A stretch of 64,000 nt of DNA from VAZQ01 sp035263865 (GCA_035263865.1 DATFQX010000228.1:47133-111132); one strand, 5' to 3'; counted from the first letter of the stretch, positions 35,656 to 45,450 are shown. Program-made: numbers and translations. Notes: generated by a model from the letters alone, not told the origin.

Positions 35656-36810
35656 GTGCGGTCGTCGCTCCTCCTTCCCTCCTTTGCGTTGCGGCTTGCG
35701 ATCTTCTACGCCGCGCTGTTCGCCGCGCTCGGCGTGCAAGTGCCGTTTCTGCCGCTCTGGCTCGCGGCCAAGGGGCTCGATGCGAGCACCATCGGAATGG
35801 TGCTCTCCGTCCCCATGATCGTGCGTCTGCTCGCAATCCCGCTTGCGACGCGCATCGCCGATGGCCAGGACGCCCTGCGCGCGGTCATCGCGATCGCCTC
35901 GGCGCTGGCGATGCTCGGTTATGGCGTGCTGGGACTGGCGCAGGGAGCTCTCGCCGTCACCATTGCGTTTGCACTCGCCTCCGTCTTTTACACGCCGCTC
36001 ATGCCGCTGGCCGATGCCTATGCGCTGCGCGGGCTGGGTGCGCTCGGACGCGCTTACGGCCCGGTGCGACTTTGGGGCTCCGCCGCTTTTATTGTTGGCA
36101 GCTTCGGAGCGGGCCTTGTTCTCGACGTCGTTCCCGCGCGTGACCTAATTTGGCTCGTCGGCGTGGCGCTGGTGATTACTGCGGCGGCGGCCTGCACGCT
36201 GTCTCCGCTCGCCTTGCGCGAAGCCAGTATGGCGAAGCCCTCGCAGTCGGCGCGGAACCTGTTGCGGGATCCCGCATTGCTTGCGGCGATGGCCGCGGCG
36301 AGTCTGATTCAGGCGAGTCACGCGGTTTATTACGGTTTTTCCGCGCTCGATTGGGCGGCGGCGGGACTCGACGGCGGCGCGATCGGGGCGCTCTGGGCGC
36401 TGGGCGTGATCGCAGAAATCGTGCTGTTCGCAATGTCCGGGCGCCTGCCGGTTGCCCCGACGACGCTCATCCTATTCGGCGCCGCGGGCGCGGTCGTTCG
36501 CTGGGGTGCCATGGCGTTCGATCCGCCGGCCGCGTTGCTTGCTCCGTTGCAATGTCTGCATGGCCTGTCATTCGGCGCGACGCACCTCGGCGCGCTGGGC
36601 TTCATCGCGCGCACCGCACCGGCCGAAGCCGGCGCGACCGCTCAGGGCTACCTCGCCGTGGCGCTTGGCCTCGCGATGGCTGCGGCGATGGCAGCTGCCG
36701 GCGTGCTCTATGCGCGCTGGGGGAGCTTCGCTTATGCCGCCATGGCGCTCGTTGCTGCTGCCGGCGGCATCTTTGCTTTAGCCGCCCGCAGCCTTACCGC
36801 GGGGAAATAA
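35656..36810 (+). CDS. Major facilitator superfamily transporter (PPP/HcaT-like)
   Basis: A 384-residue permease with 12 predicted helices. The first loop LAAKGLDASTIGMVLSVP and the phrase YGPVRLWGSAAFIVGSFGAG are characteristic of the LacY/nucleoside/HcaT-like branch (3-phenylpropionate permease annotations). The translation begins at GTG 35656 (reading RSSLLLPSFALRLAIFYA), with no good upstream ATG. It is a proton symporter by family. The substrate is unknown; family annotation as phenylpropionate permease is not reliable at this distance. It is a single gene converging on the exported protein at 36842. Confidence 0.85.
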   Translation: MRSSLLLPSFALRLAIFYAALFAALGVQVPFLPLWLAAKGLDASTIGMVLSVPMIVRLLAIPLATRIADGQDALRAVIAIASALAMLGYGVLGLAQGALAVTIAFALASVFYTPLMPLADAYALRGLGALGRAYGPVRLWGSAAFIVGSFGAGLVLDVVPARDLIWLVGVALVITAAAACTLSPLALREASMAKPSQSARNLLRDPALLAAMAAASLIQASHAVYYGFSALDWAAAGLDGGAIGALWALGVIAEIVLFAMSGRLPVAPTTLILFGAAGAVVRWGAMAFDPPAALLAPLQCLHGLSFGATHLGALGFIARTAPAEAGATAQGYLAVALGLAMAAAMAAAGVLYARWGSFAYAAMALVAAAGGIFALAARSLTAGK

Positions 36811-36841
36811 CTCCGTAGCTCGTTCTCGACAGAAGCGCACC

Positions 36842-37270
36842 TCACTCGCAGGTATTGTACATTGCGGTGAGCTCACGCCCGCTCAGATACATCATGCGCG
36901 GAGAGAGGCCGCCGCGCCGGGCGATCCAGCTGCGGACCTGCTCGGGATAGATGTCCATCAACAGTCGCGTCGCCTCGCGGCTCGTCACCTGCTGACCGTT
37001 GCCGCCGGGATGCCATGCCGCGTGGAAGCCGAGCCGCGCGCGCGGCGTGACGCAGATGCGATTGCGCGGGATCACGCCGAGCAGCATGGTGCACGCCGAC
37101 AGGCACGGCCCATCGATGATCACCCGCTCGCCCGAGCCCCGTAACGCCACGAGGTTTTCGAGATAAGGGCCGATTTGCCCCCCGGAATCCGCCCTGATGC
37201 GTACCGTCGCGTGCGCATTGGAAAGCGTCAGCGCCGCCGCAACGGCGCCGGCCAGAACAGCAATTTTCAT
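36842..37270 (-). CDS. Exported ClpP/crotonase-like protein of unknown function
   Basis: A 142-residue protein from ATG 37270 with a signal peptide (MKIAVLAGAVAAALTLSNAHA). The mature part has VIIDGPCLSACTMLLG, RICVTPRARLGFHAAWHPGG and a C-terminal helix. This resembles the ClpP/crotonase-like fold, where a serine in the GPCxSACT element and a histidine in LGFHAA would take the nucleophile and base positions. Protease activity is not shown. Similar small exported proteins of unknown role are common in rhizobial relatives. Confidence 0.75.
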   Translation of the reverse strand: MKIAVLAGAVAAALTLSNAHATVRIRADSGGQIGPYLENLVALRGSGERVIIDGPCLSACTMLLGVIPRNRICVTPRARLGFHAAWHPGGNGQQVTSREATRLLMDIYPEQVRSWIARRGGLSPRMMYLSGRELTAMYNTCE

Positions 37271-37426
37271 GATTGCCCTCTCCGTGCTCCCGGCGCCGAC
37301 CCCGGCTGAGGTGGCGCCGCCCTCGCTCCGATCTTTCAAATCAAATGTGGGCTAAATGTGAACGGCCCCGCGGACGCCACCCGGCGTTGCCCTACATGGT
37401 TACCCCGCCAAGTCCCCCGAGTTCCT

Positions 37427-38413
37427 TCATCCCCACAGCGCCGGCGCCGGCGGGTGGACGCGGCTATCCTCGTAACGCAGCCCATCCGGCCGGTCGTGTG
37501 CGAGCAGGAGCGGACCGTCGAGATCGACCACGCGCGCGCGCTGCGCAAGCAGCATGGCCGGCGCCATCGACAGCGAGGTTGCAACCATGCAGCCGACCAT
37601 GAGCGTCAATCCGAGCCGCTCGGCTTCGCGCGCCATGGCGAGCGCCTCGGTCAGGCCGCCAGCCTTGTCGAGCTTGATGTTGACGGCGTCGTACTTCCCC
37701 ACGAGCGCGGAAACCGACGCGCTCGCATGCGCGCTCTCATCCGCGCAGATTGGAAGCGGGTGGACGATCCGTGCGAGCGCATCGTCGTGCTCCGCCGGCA
37801 GGGGCTGCTCGATGAGCGTCACGGCGGCCTCTGCGCAAGCGGCGAGGTTTGTGGCGAGATCGCTCTCCGTCCAACCCTCGTTGGCGTCGACGATCAACTC
37901 GGCGCGCGGCGCGGCGCGCCGCACCGCCGCAATCCGCGCGGGATCGCCTTGCGCGCCGAGCTTGATCTTGAGCAGCGCCCGCTCGGCGGCCCCGGCAGCG
38001 GCCTTCGCCATGGCTTCCGGCGTGGCGAGCGAGATCGTGTAGGCGGTGGTGACAGCCTTGGGCGCGGACATGCCAAGCAGCTCGTGGATCGGCCGTCCGG
38101 CACGCTTGGCGGCCAGATCCCAGAACGCGCAGTCGAGCGCGTTGCGCGCCGCGCCCGGCGCCATGGCAGACTGCAGCCGTTCGCGATCAAGGCCGCGGCC
38201 GATCTCCACGCGCATCCCTTCGATCGCCGCCGCCACGCCGTCGACGGTTTCGCCGTAACGCGCGTAGGGCACGCATTCGCCGCGCCCGCGATGGGTACGG
38301 TCAGAGAGCTCGGCGACCACGACCACGGCCTCGGTCTTGGCGCCGCGGCTGATGGAAAAGGTGCCGGCAATCGGCCAGCGTTCCACGCGCACGGACAGGG
38401 TGAGGGGGGTCAT
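37427..38413 (-). CDS. Dipeptide epimerase (L-Ala-D/L-Glu epimerase type)
   Basis: Enolase-superfamily enzyme of 328 residues from ATG 38413. It has the capping-domain opening PLTLSVRVERWPIAG, RGRGECVPYARYGET, the acid-base lysine pair in LLKIKLGAQ, metal ligands in LIVDANEGW, LIEQPLP and ICADES, and the second catalytic lysine in VNIKLDKAGGL, followed by MVGCMVATSLSMA. This set is that of dipeptide epimerases (YcjG/YkfB), which act on murein-derived L-Ala-D-Glu in peptidoglycan recycling. The frame extending upstream to 38611 is a chance extension. It diverges from the binding-protein gene at 38517, whose ligand is unknown. Confidence 0.9.
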   Translation of the reverse strand: MTPLTLSVRVERWPIAGTFSISRGAKTEAVVVVAELSDRTHRGRGECVPYARYGETVDGVAAAIEGMRVEIGRGLDRERLQSAMAPGAARNALDCAFWDLAAKRAGRPIHELLGMSAPKAVTTAYTISLATPEAMAKAAAGAAERALLKIKLGAQGDPARIAAVRRAAPRAELIVDANEGWTESDLATNLAACAEAAVTLIEQPLPAEHDDALARIVHPLPICADESAHASASVSALVGKYDAVNIKLDKAGGLTEALAMAREAERLGLTLMVGCMVATSLSMAPAMLLAQRARVVDLDGPLLLAHDRPDGLRYEDSRVHPPAPALWG

Positions 38414-38516
38414 CGGTAGTGCATCATACGCAATCACATTGCTGGAGCGCAGCCCGTCACCACTGCCTCTCACGCTGATTCCAGTCCGTGCGAACGTGAG
38501 CTCAAAGCAAACGGCC

Positions 38517-39611
38517 ATGGAGCAGCAATCGCAAACGAAATCGGGCGTGAGGGGCACGAGGTGCCGCGGTCCACAGGGCGTGGTTTGTGCGCTTCTCGCA
38601 TGTTGCACCATCTTGGGTCTTGGTCCGATGCGTGCACTCGCGCAAACCGAGGAAGGCCCAGCGATCTATACCTACGCGGGCCCCGATCGCGGACAGCGCC
38701 TGATCGCCAAGGCGCGGGAGGAGGGCTCACTTACGCTCTATACCTCGATAGCGACGACGGAGTCGGCCCCGCTCGCACGCGCCTTCGAGAGCAAGTACGG
38801 GGTCAAGGTGCAGCTCTGGCGCGCGCTGAGCGAGAACGTGGTGCAGCGCGCGCTCACGGAGTCGCGCGGGGGCCGGCGGGGCATGGACGCGGTCGAGACC
38901 AACGCGCCCGAGGTCGAGGCGCTCGCACGCGAGACGACGGTCGCGCCATTCCACAGTCCCTATCTCGCCGATCTGCCGCCCTGGGCGATCCCAGGGCACC
39001 GGCGCTGGTTTGCTGACCGCGCGAATCTCTGGGTCGTGGGTTACAACACGGGCAAGGTCAGGCGGGAGGAGTTGCCTGCAACGCTCGAGGGTTTCGCCGA
39101 TCCGCGTTGGAGCGGGCGCCTTGCGCTCGAGGCGACCGACAGCGACTGGATGTACGGCGTCGTCAATTTCATGGGCGAGGAGCGCGGTCTCGCGTTCTTC
39201 CGCAAGCTTGCGGCGCTCAAGCCCGAGATGCGCAAAGGACACATCCTGGTGGCTCAGCTGGTGGCTGCTGGCGAATTAGCGGTGTGTCTGACGACCTACA
39301 GCGGCAACGCCGACTCCATCAAGGCGAAGGGGGGACCGATCGATTGGGCCGCGGTTGAGCCGCTGGTCGGTCGCCCCCAGGCGATCGCGCTGGCGAAGAA
39401 CGCGGCGCATCCCCACGCCGCCCTCCTGTTCGCCGACTTCATGCTCTCGCCGGATGGCCAGAAACTGCTCGTGGACATGGGCCGCATTCCGTCGAGCCAC
39501 ACCCAGAGGACGCTGCTTGATCAGTACCGACACGTCATGATCGATCCGGTCAAATGGCTCGACGAGGCGCCGAAATGGCAGCAGATGTGGAGCGAGCTGT
39601 TCTTGAAGTAA
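38517..39611 (+). CDS. Orphan ABC transporter substrate-binding protein (Fbp/AfuA type)
   Basis: Periplasmic binding protein of 364 residues with a long N-terminal signal (hydrophobic VVCALLACCTILGLG, cleavage near RALAQ). The two-lobed fold has LTLYTSIATTESAPLARAFESKYGVKV, WVVGYNTGKVRREELP, and ALEATDSDWMYGV. This matches the iron(III)/thiamine-like group of extracellular binding proteins (SBP type 1/6). No permease or ATPase gene is adjacent, so it works with components elsewhere or has a sensory role. Its ligand cannot be read from the sequence. Confidence 0.85.
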   Translation: MEQQSQTKSGVRGTRCRGPQGVVCALLACCTILGLGPMRALAQTEEGPAIYTYAGPDRGQRLIAKAREEGSLTLYTSIATTESAPLARAFESKYGVKVQLWRALSENVVQRALTESRGGRRGMDAVETNAPEVEALARETTVAPFHSPYLADLPPWAIPGHRRWFADRANLWVVGYNTGKVRREELPATLEGFADPRWSGRLALEATDSDWMYGVVNFMGEERGLAFFRKLAALKPEMRKGHILVAQLVAAGELAVCLTTYSGNADSIKAKGGPIDWAAVEPLVGRPQAIALAKNAAHPHAALLFADFMLSPDGQKLLVDMGRIPSSHTQRTLLDQYRHVMIDPVKWLDEAPKWQQMWSELFLK

Positions 39612-39641
39612 TCAGTCACAACGCGTTGCGTGCAGCCGGAT

Positions 39642-39914
39642 TTATTTTCCCGCTTGAATCTGGGAGCAGTGGATGACGAATGTAGCCAAAGGCCTGCCGT
39701 CCCGATCGCATTGGTTGTGGCACGTCCCGCCGACCGCAATTTCAATGCCGGTGAGCACCATTCCCTGCTGACAGTCCGCCTTCCAGATCGTCGCATTTTG
39801 GCCGCCCGACCCGCCGTCTGCCAGAACGCGGACCGTGTTGCCCGTCGTGATCTCTTGAGAGTAAGCGCTGCTTGGAAGCAGCGCCAAAAATCCCACCAAC
39901 ACGAGCTTGTCCAT
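39642..39914 (-). CDS. Small exported cysteine-containing protein
   Basis: A 90-residue protein from ATG 39914 with a typical signal peptide (MDKLVLVGFLALLPSSAYS, cleavage near position 19). The mature part has four cysteines (ADCQQG, GTCHNQC, IHCSQI), suggesting two disulfide bonds in the periplasm. I do not recognise a family. It converges on the binding-protein gene with a 30-base gap and has a purine-rich ribosome site (GGAGG) just upstream. Confidence 0.65.
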   Translation of the reverse strand: MDKLVLVGFLALLPSSAYSQEITTGNTVRVLADGGSGGQNATIWKADCQQGMVLTGIEIAVGGTCHNQCDRDGRPLATFVIHCSQIQAGK

Positions 39915-40117
39915 GGCCTCCTCCGGTCTGAACGCAGTTTCGAGTGGAGACTGGAATAGCATGCGCGGCAGGCGGAGTGTGCAGTGAATCAGCGCAGCAA
40001 TGAAGGGCGCAAGCGAGTGGAACTTAGTGGGGCCACGCCAGCGTGGTCGTCTTTGCCTTCCGAAACGATGCGGGCGCGCTCATCGCGCGCCCGCGGTCTT
40101 GATAATCTTCGCTTCGA

Positions 40118-43100
40118 TCAGTCGAACCGCCCGGCGGCGTGGGCGAGCATGGTATAGACCTTCCCCGTCTCCGAGGTGAGATAGGTTCGCGCCAGCATCT
40201 GCCCGCGGTCCTCGCGCGAGACTTCCTCCAGCAGCCGCTCGAACTCGCCCACATAGCGATCGACCGCATGTTTGAATTCGCCGTCGCCGCGATAGCGCCT
40301 GCGGATTTCCTCGAACGCCTTTTGCCCCTGCATCGTGTAAAGCTTGCGCGTGAAGACGTTGCGTTCGCCGCGTTTGTAGCGGTCCCACAGCTCGGCGGCA
40401 GCATCGTGGTCGATCATGCGCGCGATATCGACGGCAAGCGAGTCCAGCGATTCCATGCTGTGCCGCTCGGGGCGCTCGGGCGGACTTGCGCGCGCGGCAG
40501 GCGGCTCACGCGCGGGAGCCTCGGCCTCGTGCGAGGCGCGCGTGAGCAGCTCCGAGAGCCAGCCGGCGCGCCCGCCGCCCGCCGCCTGGGAGGGGCGCAG
40601 CGTAGGCGCCTCGGCCCGCCTCGCCGGCATCGCTGGCGCAACCATACCGGTGATGTCGGAGCGGGCGCGGGCCGGCTCTCCGCGCGGATTGCCGTTGGTG
40701 CGCGCCGGCTCCTCGCGAGCGGCGCCGCGACGGGAGGCGACCTCGAGCGGTTCCATCCGCAGCGCGGCGGGCTCGACCACGTCGAGCTCGCGATTGTGGC
40801 GGGCAACGATACGGTTGAGCTCGGCCAACGCTTCGATCTGATCGACGATGACGCGCCGCATGTGCGAAGCGGTGTCCGAGGTCTCCTGCGGCAGCTCGAG
40901 GATGCCCTTGCGCAACTCGGCGCGCGTCGTCTCGAGCTCGCGACGCATGTCGCCGCTCATCTGCTTCAACTCGTCGAGAACCTCCGCGAAGCGTTGCGCC
41001 GCCTGCGACAGCATGGTGTGCGACTCCTCGCTCGCCTGCTCGTAGATGCTGTGCATGGCCTCGCTAAGGCGCGCCCGCTCCTCCTCGGTGCCACTGCGGA
41101 TCGCATCGAAGTTCTCCCTGATCGCTTCGGATCCGCTGCTCGCCGATTCCGCGGTCAGGCGAGCGATTTCGCGCGCCCGTTCGCCCGCGCTTTCGAACGA
41201 CTGATCGAGCACGCCGGCAAAGCGGGTGAGCCGTTCCTCAAGATCAGCAGCTTTGCTGTCGAGGGCGGCCATCAACTGCTCCATCGCCGCGCCACGCTCG
41301 GTGAGCGCGCTCTGGGTCTGCCGGTTGCTGCCGTCGACCAACGCCACCGCGTCCGCCAGCGAGCGGGCGTGCACGTCGAACTGACCGGCAAGCTGGCCGA
41401 GATCATCGAGCGTCTTCGTCGACATGTCCTTGAAGCTTGCGATGTTGCGCTCGACGTCGCTGTTGGCGGTGCCGGCCTTCTGCGCGACGTCGTTCATTGC
41501 CGCGACAAAATCGGCCACGCGTGCAACCAGCGTGCTCTCGATGCCGCTCATGTTCTCGTGCGCGCCGCTCAAGACCTCCTGCAGGAGAATGTTGGCCTCG
41601 CGCAGCCGCTCGTAAAGTGCGGTCGCATCGGAATGCAGCATGGTGTGCGTCTCGTGCATCTCGGTAACGGCTGCCGATGCGGTCTGCTTGGATTGCTCGA
41701 CCGCGCCGTGGGTTGTATCCTGCAGTTCCTTGAGCGTGCGGCTGATGGTCTTGGCCGCGCTTTCGGTCGCCATCTCCGCGCTTTCGCGCAATTCCTTGAT
41801 CGCGCGATTGACCGCTTCGCTGGTCGTCTCCGTGGCAGCGATGTGGCTTGTCTGTAGGTCCTTGAGCGACTGATTGACCGCGCCGGTCGCGCTCTCGCTC
41901 GCCTGGCTGATGAGGCGCGCGATCTGCTCGCTGTTATCCGTCATCGTCTGGGTGAAGTTGAAGCCCTTGGCCTCGATCGCCTTCACCGCCTGATCGGTCA
42001 CGCGGCCCACTTCGTTCACGAATTCCTCGCTCTTGCGGGTGAGCGCGGCCAAAAGGCCACTCGACTTCTCGTCAACCACTCGCGTTATCTCGGCGGCACG
42101 CTGGCCGACCGCAGTCGAAATCTCTTCCGCCTTTCCGACGAAGTTGCGAGCCACCTCGGCGCTCACCGAAAGCAGCGTGCGTTCGACTTCGCTGGCGTTC
42201 TGCTTGAGAACGTTGCTGACGCCGGTCGACATGCCGCTGATCATGCGCTCCGCGTCGTGCGCGCTCGCCCGGATCGCGTTGGTGGTATCGGTCGCGAGCT
42301 GCGTGAGCGAACGCTCGGCTTCCGCGCTGTTGCTCTTGACCGCCTCGCCCAGCTCATGCATCCGCGAGTTGATAATGCTGGAAGCTGACGTCGAAAGATT
42401 GCCGAGCGAGCGCTCCGCCTCCTCGGTGGCGGCCTTGATGCTGCTGCGCAACTGCTCCGCTCGTCCGCCGATCGCTTCGGTGGATGCCGCGGTCAGCTTC
42501 TCGATCGCCTGCGCGGCATCGCCGGCGTTGGACCTGATCGCGCTGCTCAAATGCTCGGTGCGGGCGGCGAGCAACTCGGCAGCCGATTGGCTGCGCGCCT
42601 CGATCTCCTTGGTCAGGCTTTCGGTGCGCGCGGCGATCAGCTCGGCGGCCGATTGGGTGCGCGCCTCGATCTCGCTGGTCATGCTCTCGGCGCGGCCGCT
42701 CAGCAGATTCTCGAACCGGCTGATGCGCGCATCCAGATTGTCCGCGACCTGCGTGGCTTTGACGCCGAGCGTCCTGTCCACGTCCTCGATCTTGGCGCCG
42801 ATGCTATCGGCGAGTTGTGTTCCGCGCAGGTTGATGACGCCGGTGAGGTCGGCGATGCGCTTGTCCAGCGCGCCGATCACTTCTTTTCCGCCCTCGGCCA
42901 CCCGCTTGGCGACATCCACGACCCGCGCAGAAAGCGACTCGCTGAGTGTCTGCGTGCGGCCGTCGAGAGCATCGCGGAAACGGTTGAATTGCTGGTCGAG
43001 GCTCGCCGTGATCTCGGCCGACTTGACCGTCACGCGGGTGTCGAAATTGTCCAAGTACTCGCGCATCGAGCTGGAAATGTCCTGCGTGCGCTCGCCCAGA

Positions 43101-44842
43101 CGTTCGACCATCTCGCCGCCATAGGTCTTCACCGTGCGGTCGAACTCGGCCAAATGCCGAGTGATTACATTGCCGAGCGTGCCGGCGTCGCGGGCGATGC
43201 GTTCGGCGAGCTCGGTGCCGCCGTGGTTGAACACGTCCTCGAACGATTGCAGCCGCGCCGCGAGCAGCTCGCGTACCGCGTCCCCGCGCCGCGCAATGGT
43301 GTCGGCAAGCTCGCTTCCTCCCTGATTGAACATCTCCTCGAACGCATGCAGGCGGGCCGCGAGCATTTCGCGCGCCGCGTCGCCGCGGTTGGCAATGACG
43401 TCGGCGAGCGCCTCGGCGGTCTCGCGGAACTGGTCGGTCACCCGGCTGCCGCGCTGCACGATTGTATCGGTGATACGCGCGCCGGTCTGCTCGAGCTTGG
43501 ACACCACGTCTCCGCCGCGCAGGCTCAGATCGAGCACGAGGGAATCGCCGGTATTCTTGAGCGTGGTATTGACCTCCTCGACGCGGCTGGAAATCGTATC
43601 CGCGAGCTGGTTGCCGGTCTCGATGACCAGATCGGTGAGCTCCTGCGAACGGTTGCTCATCAGGTCGAGAATCTCCGCGGATTTTTGTGCGAAATTCTCG
43701 GTCACTCGCTCGAGGCGTTCCGCCATCGTGCGTTCGATATTCGCGGTTATTTCCGTAAACTCGTCGCCGATGTGATCGGTCTTGAAGTTCAGTGTCGTGG
43801 TCAGGCGGTCGCTCGCACCGGAAATGGCCTGCGACGTTTCGCGGCTGGTATTTTCGAGCCGGTCCAGCAGGTCGCCGCCGCGCTCGCCGAGGGTCTGGAT
43901 CATCGTGTCGCCGGCGTTTCCGAGCGCGCGGGTGATATGCTCGGCCTTTTCGGACAGCGCGTGGGTGATCCGCCGCGAAGCTTCGTCGACCTGCTGGGCA
44001 ACAAGCTCGCTGATCGGCGAAATGTCGTGGCTCAGATCGAGATGGACGCTGTTGATGGCGTCGCGGATCTGCCCGGCCTGCCCAACCAGGGTATCGCGTT
44101 GGGTGCCCAAATCCTGTAGCAGCGCGCGGATGCGCACCTCATTCTCGCTGTAGGCGTGTTCGAGGGCGGAAACCTCGTTCGCCACGAGTGTCTCGAGTTC
44201 GGCGGCGCGCGCAAGCGCGCGCTCGACGCCGTCGCCCATGGCCGCCACTTCGCGCCGGATTGCCTGTCCGACTGTGACGATCGACTCGCGCGCAACCGTC
44301 TCCGGCTCGGCGAGCCGCATCGCGACCTCGGCCATGGACTGAGTGATGAGCCGCAGCTCCTGCGAGCGCCAAGCCATATGCGCGAGCACATAGAAGAAGA
44401 TGATCGGCACGAAGAAGACGACGGCGAGCATGGCCAGCACCGGCGCGGCGAGGCCAGTTGGACCAAGCGCGGCTCGCATCTCGGGGAAATACATCCAGCC
44501 GAGTACCAGGCCGGCGAGCACCCACAGGCCCGCAAAGACCGTCGCGGTGACGTAGGACGTGCCTGCCGGACGGCGCTGCAGCGCCCGCAGGATGTTGCCG
44601 ATGGATTCACGGTCGTCATTGGCGGCTCGGCGCGAGAAGGCCTGCTCTTCACGTTGCTGCTCGTCCGCGGCGGGCGCGGAGGAGATGCCGGACCACTGTA
44701 GGTCCTCGGCCGCGCTCACCGCTGGGGTGGGTGAAATGCCGGCCTGCGCCTCGGCCGCGGCATCGCGCGCCGAAAGCGCGTCCTGGATCGCGGAAAGCGC
44801 CGCTTCCGTCGGATCCTTGATCTTCTTCGAAGTGTTTGCCAT
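40118..44842 (-). CDS. Giant membrane-anchored coiled-coil repeat protein (GPR/RgsE-like)
   Basis: A 1574-residue protein. Residues 1-90 are cytoplasmic and charged; two transmembrane helices follow at about 98-119 and 132-154. Residues about 160-1400 are almost continuous amphipathic helix with degenerate repeats of apolipoprotein A1/A4/E type, including near-identical units at about 484-548 and 716-761. An Arg/Pro/Ala-rich segment (about 1400-1490) precedes a conserved-looking C-terminal domain (FTRKLYTMQGQKAFEEIRRRY). The layout resembles the growth pole ring protein GPR of Agrobacterium and RgsE of Sinorhizobium, which organise polar growth; homology is inferred from architecture. Its long antisense frames are shadows. 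Confidence 0.85.
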   Translation of the reverse strand: MANTSKKIKDPTEAALSAIQDALSARDAAAEAQAGISPTPAVSAAEDLQWSGISSAPAADEQQREEQAFSRRAANDDRESIGNILRALQRRPAGTSYVTATVFAGLWVLAGLVLGWMYFPEMRAALGPTGLAAPVLAMLAVVFFVPIIFFYVLAHMAWRSQELRLITQSMAEVAMRLAEPETVARESIVTVGQAIRREVAAMGDGVERALARAAELETLVANEVSALEHAYSENEVRIRALLQDLGTQRDTLVGQAGQIRDAINSVHLDLSHDISPISELVAQQVDEASRRITHALSEKAEHITRALGNAGDTMIQTLGERGGDLLDRLENTSRETSQAISGASDRLTTTLNFKTDHIGDEFTEITANIERTMAERLERVTENFAQKSAEILDLMSNRSQELTDLVIETGNQLADTISSRVEEVNTTLKNTGDSLVLDLSLRGGDVVSKLEQTGARITDTIVQRGSRVTDQFRETAEALADVIANRGDAAREMLAARLHAFEEMFNQGGSELADTIARRGDAVRELLAARLQSFEDVFNHGGTELAERIARDAGTLGNVITRHLAEFDRTVKTYGGEMVERLGERTQDISSSMREYLDNFDTRVTVKSAEITASLDQQFNRFRDALDGRTQTLSESLSARVVDVAKRVAEGGKEVIGALDKRIADLTGVINLRGTQLADSIGAKIEDVDRTLGVKATQVADNLDARISRFENLLSGRAESMTSEIEARTQSAAELIAARTESLTKEIEARSQSAAELLAARTEHLSSAIRSNAGDAAQAIEKLTAASTEAIGGRAEQLRSSIKAATEEAERSLGNLSTSASSIINSRMHELGEAVKSNSAEAERSLTQLATDTTNAIRASAHDAERMISGMSTGVSNVLKQNASEVERTLLSVSAEVARNFVGKAEEISTAVGQRAAEITRVVDEKSSGLLAALTRKSEEFVNEVGRVTDQAVKAIEAKGFNFTQTMTDNSEQIARLISQASESATGAVNQSLKDLQTSHIAATETTSEAVNRAIKELRESAEMATESAAKTISRTLKELQDTTHGAVEQSKQTASAAVTEMHETHTMLHSDATALYERLREANILLQEVLSGAHENMSGIESTLVARVADFVAAMNDVAQKAGTANSDVERNIASFKDMSTKTLDDLGQLAGQFDVHARSLADAVALVDGSNRQTQSALTERGAAMEQLMAALDSKAADLEERLTRFAGVLDQSFESAGERAREIARLTAESASSGSEAIRENFDAIRSGTEEERARLSEAMHSIYEQASEESHTMLSQAAQRFAEVLDELKQMSGDMRRELETTRAELRKGILELPQETSDTASHMRRVIVDQIEALAELNRIVARHNRELDVVEPAALRMEPLEVASRRGAAREEPARTNGNPRGEPARARSDITGMVAPAMPARRAEAPTLRPSQAAGGGRAGWLSELLTRASHEAEAPAREPPAARASPPERPERHSMESLDSLAVDIARMIDHDAAAELWDRYKRGERNVFTRKLYTMQGQKAFEEIRRRYRGDGEFKHAVDRYVGEFERLLEEVSREDRGQMLARTYLTSETGKVYTMLAHAAGRFD
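43199..43391 (-). repeat. Coding tandem repeat, about 93 bases x 2
   Basis: Within the giant coiled-coil gene, two neighbouring units of 31 codons encode RGDAAREMLAARLHAFEE...GGSELADTIA and RGDAVRELLAARLQSFED...GGTELAERIA. The DNA is also clearly alike, pointing to a fairly recent internal duplication. Confidence 0.75.
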
Positions 44843-45066
44843 GTCCGTCGTCGCCTCGTATTACGCTGGACTACAGCGGCGGCAGGAGCGAGCACCCTGA
44901 CCGCGCCACGAGCGCGTTAGCCTTGAGATCCCTGCGAACCCCTCGGGCGGCGGCCCAGTGCGCGCCACCCAGACATTTCATCGCGATTGGGCTATCTTAT
45001 CGGCTTGGCATACCGAAGGAAACCGCTTGTTAGGCGTCTTTAATCATCGTTAACGGCAGGCGGGCG

Positions 45067-45408
45067 ATGGGTCGAGCACCGCAGGGCAAGGACGACGTCT
45101 GCGCGCGGGGCGAGGATTTGTCCGGCCGTAATGCGGGTGGCATACGGCCGAGCGAGGCGCAGCGGCGCTACCTCGAGCGGGGACTGACGCAACCCGGCGG
45201 AAAGCTGCCGCTTTTCGACCGGGAGGGCCGAGAAGTGTCGAAAAAGACCGTCGAGTCTTGTGTGGCCCACGGCTGGGCGACCCCCTGGATGCACAACCCT
45301 ATCAAGCCGGACTGGCTGGTTTGCCGCCTCACCGCGGCCGGCTATCGCGTGCTCGGCGGCGAGCCGCCTTCCGAGCAAGCCGCGGTGAGCGGCGGACGGC
45401 GGGCATAG
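45067..45408 (+). CDS. Conserved small protein of unknown function
   Basis: A 113-residue, charged, soluble protein. The core reads SEAQRRYLERGLTQPGGKLPLFDREGREVSKKTVESCVAHGWATPW, then NPIKPDWLVCRLTAAGYRVLGG. The pattern of short helices followed by a strand resembles a winged-helix-like module seen in uncharacterised alphaproteobacterial proteins. No signal peptide or membrane segment is present. It diverges from the giant coiled-coil gene across a 224-base gap and precedes a ferredoxin gene, but no functional link is evident. Confidence 0.7.
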   Translation: MGRAPQGKDDVCARGEDLSGRNAGGIRPSEAQRRYLERGLTQPGGKLPLFDREGREVSKKTVESCVAHGWATPWMHNPIKPDWLVCRLTAAGYRVLGGEPPSEQAAVSGGRRA

Positions 45409-45450
45409 GCTATTTTTGATTAGCGTCAACTCGAGCGTTCGTGTCCCGGA

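Noticed and set aside
40139..44119. Several long plus-strand frames (up to 572 codons)
   Set aside because: All are antisense to the giant coiled-coil gene; length comes from its repetitive, GC-biased codons.
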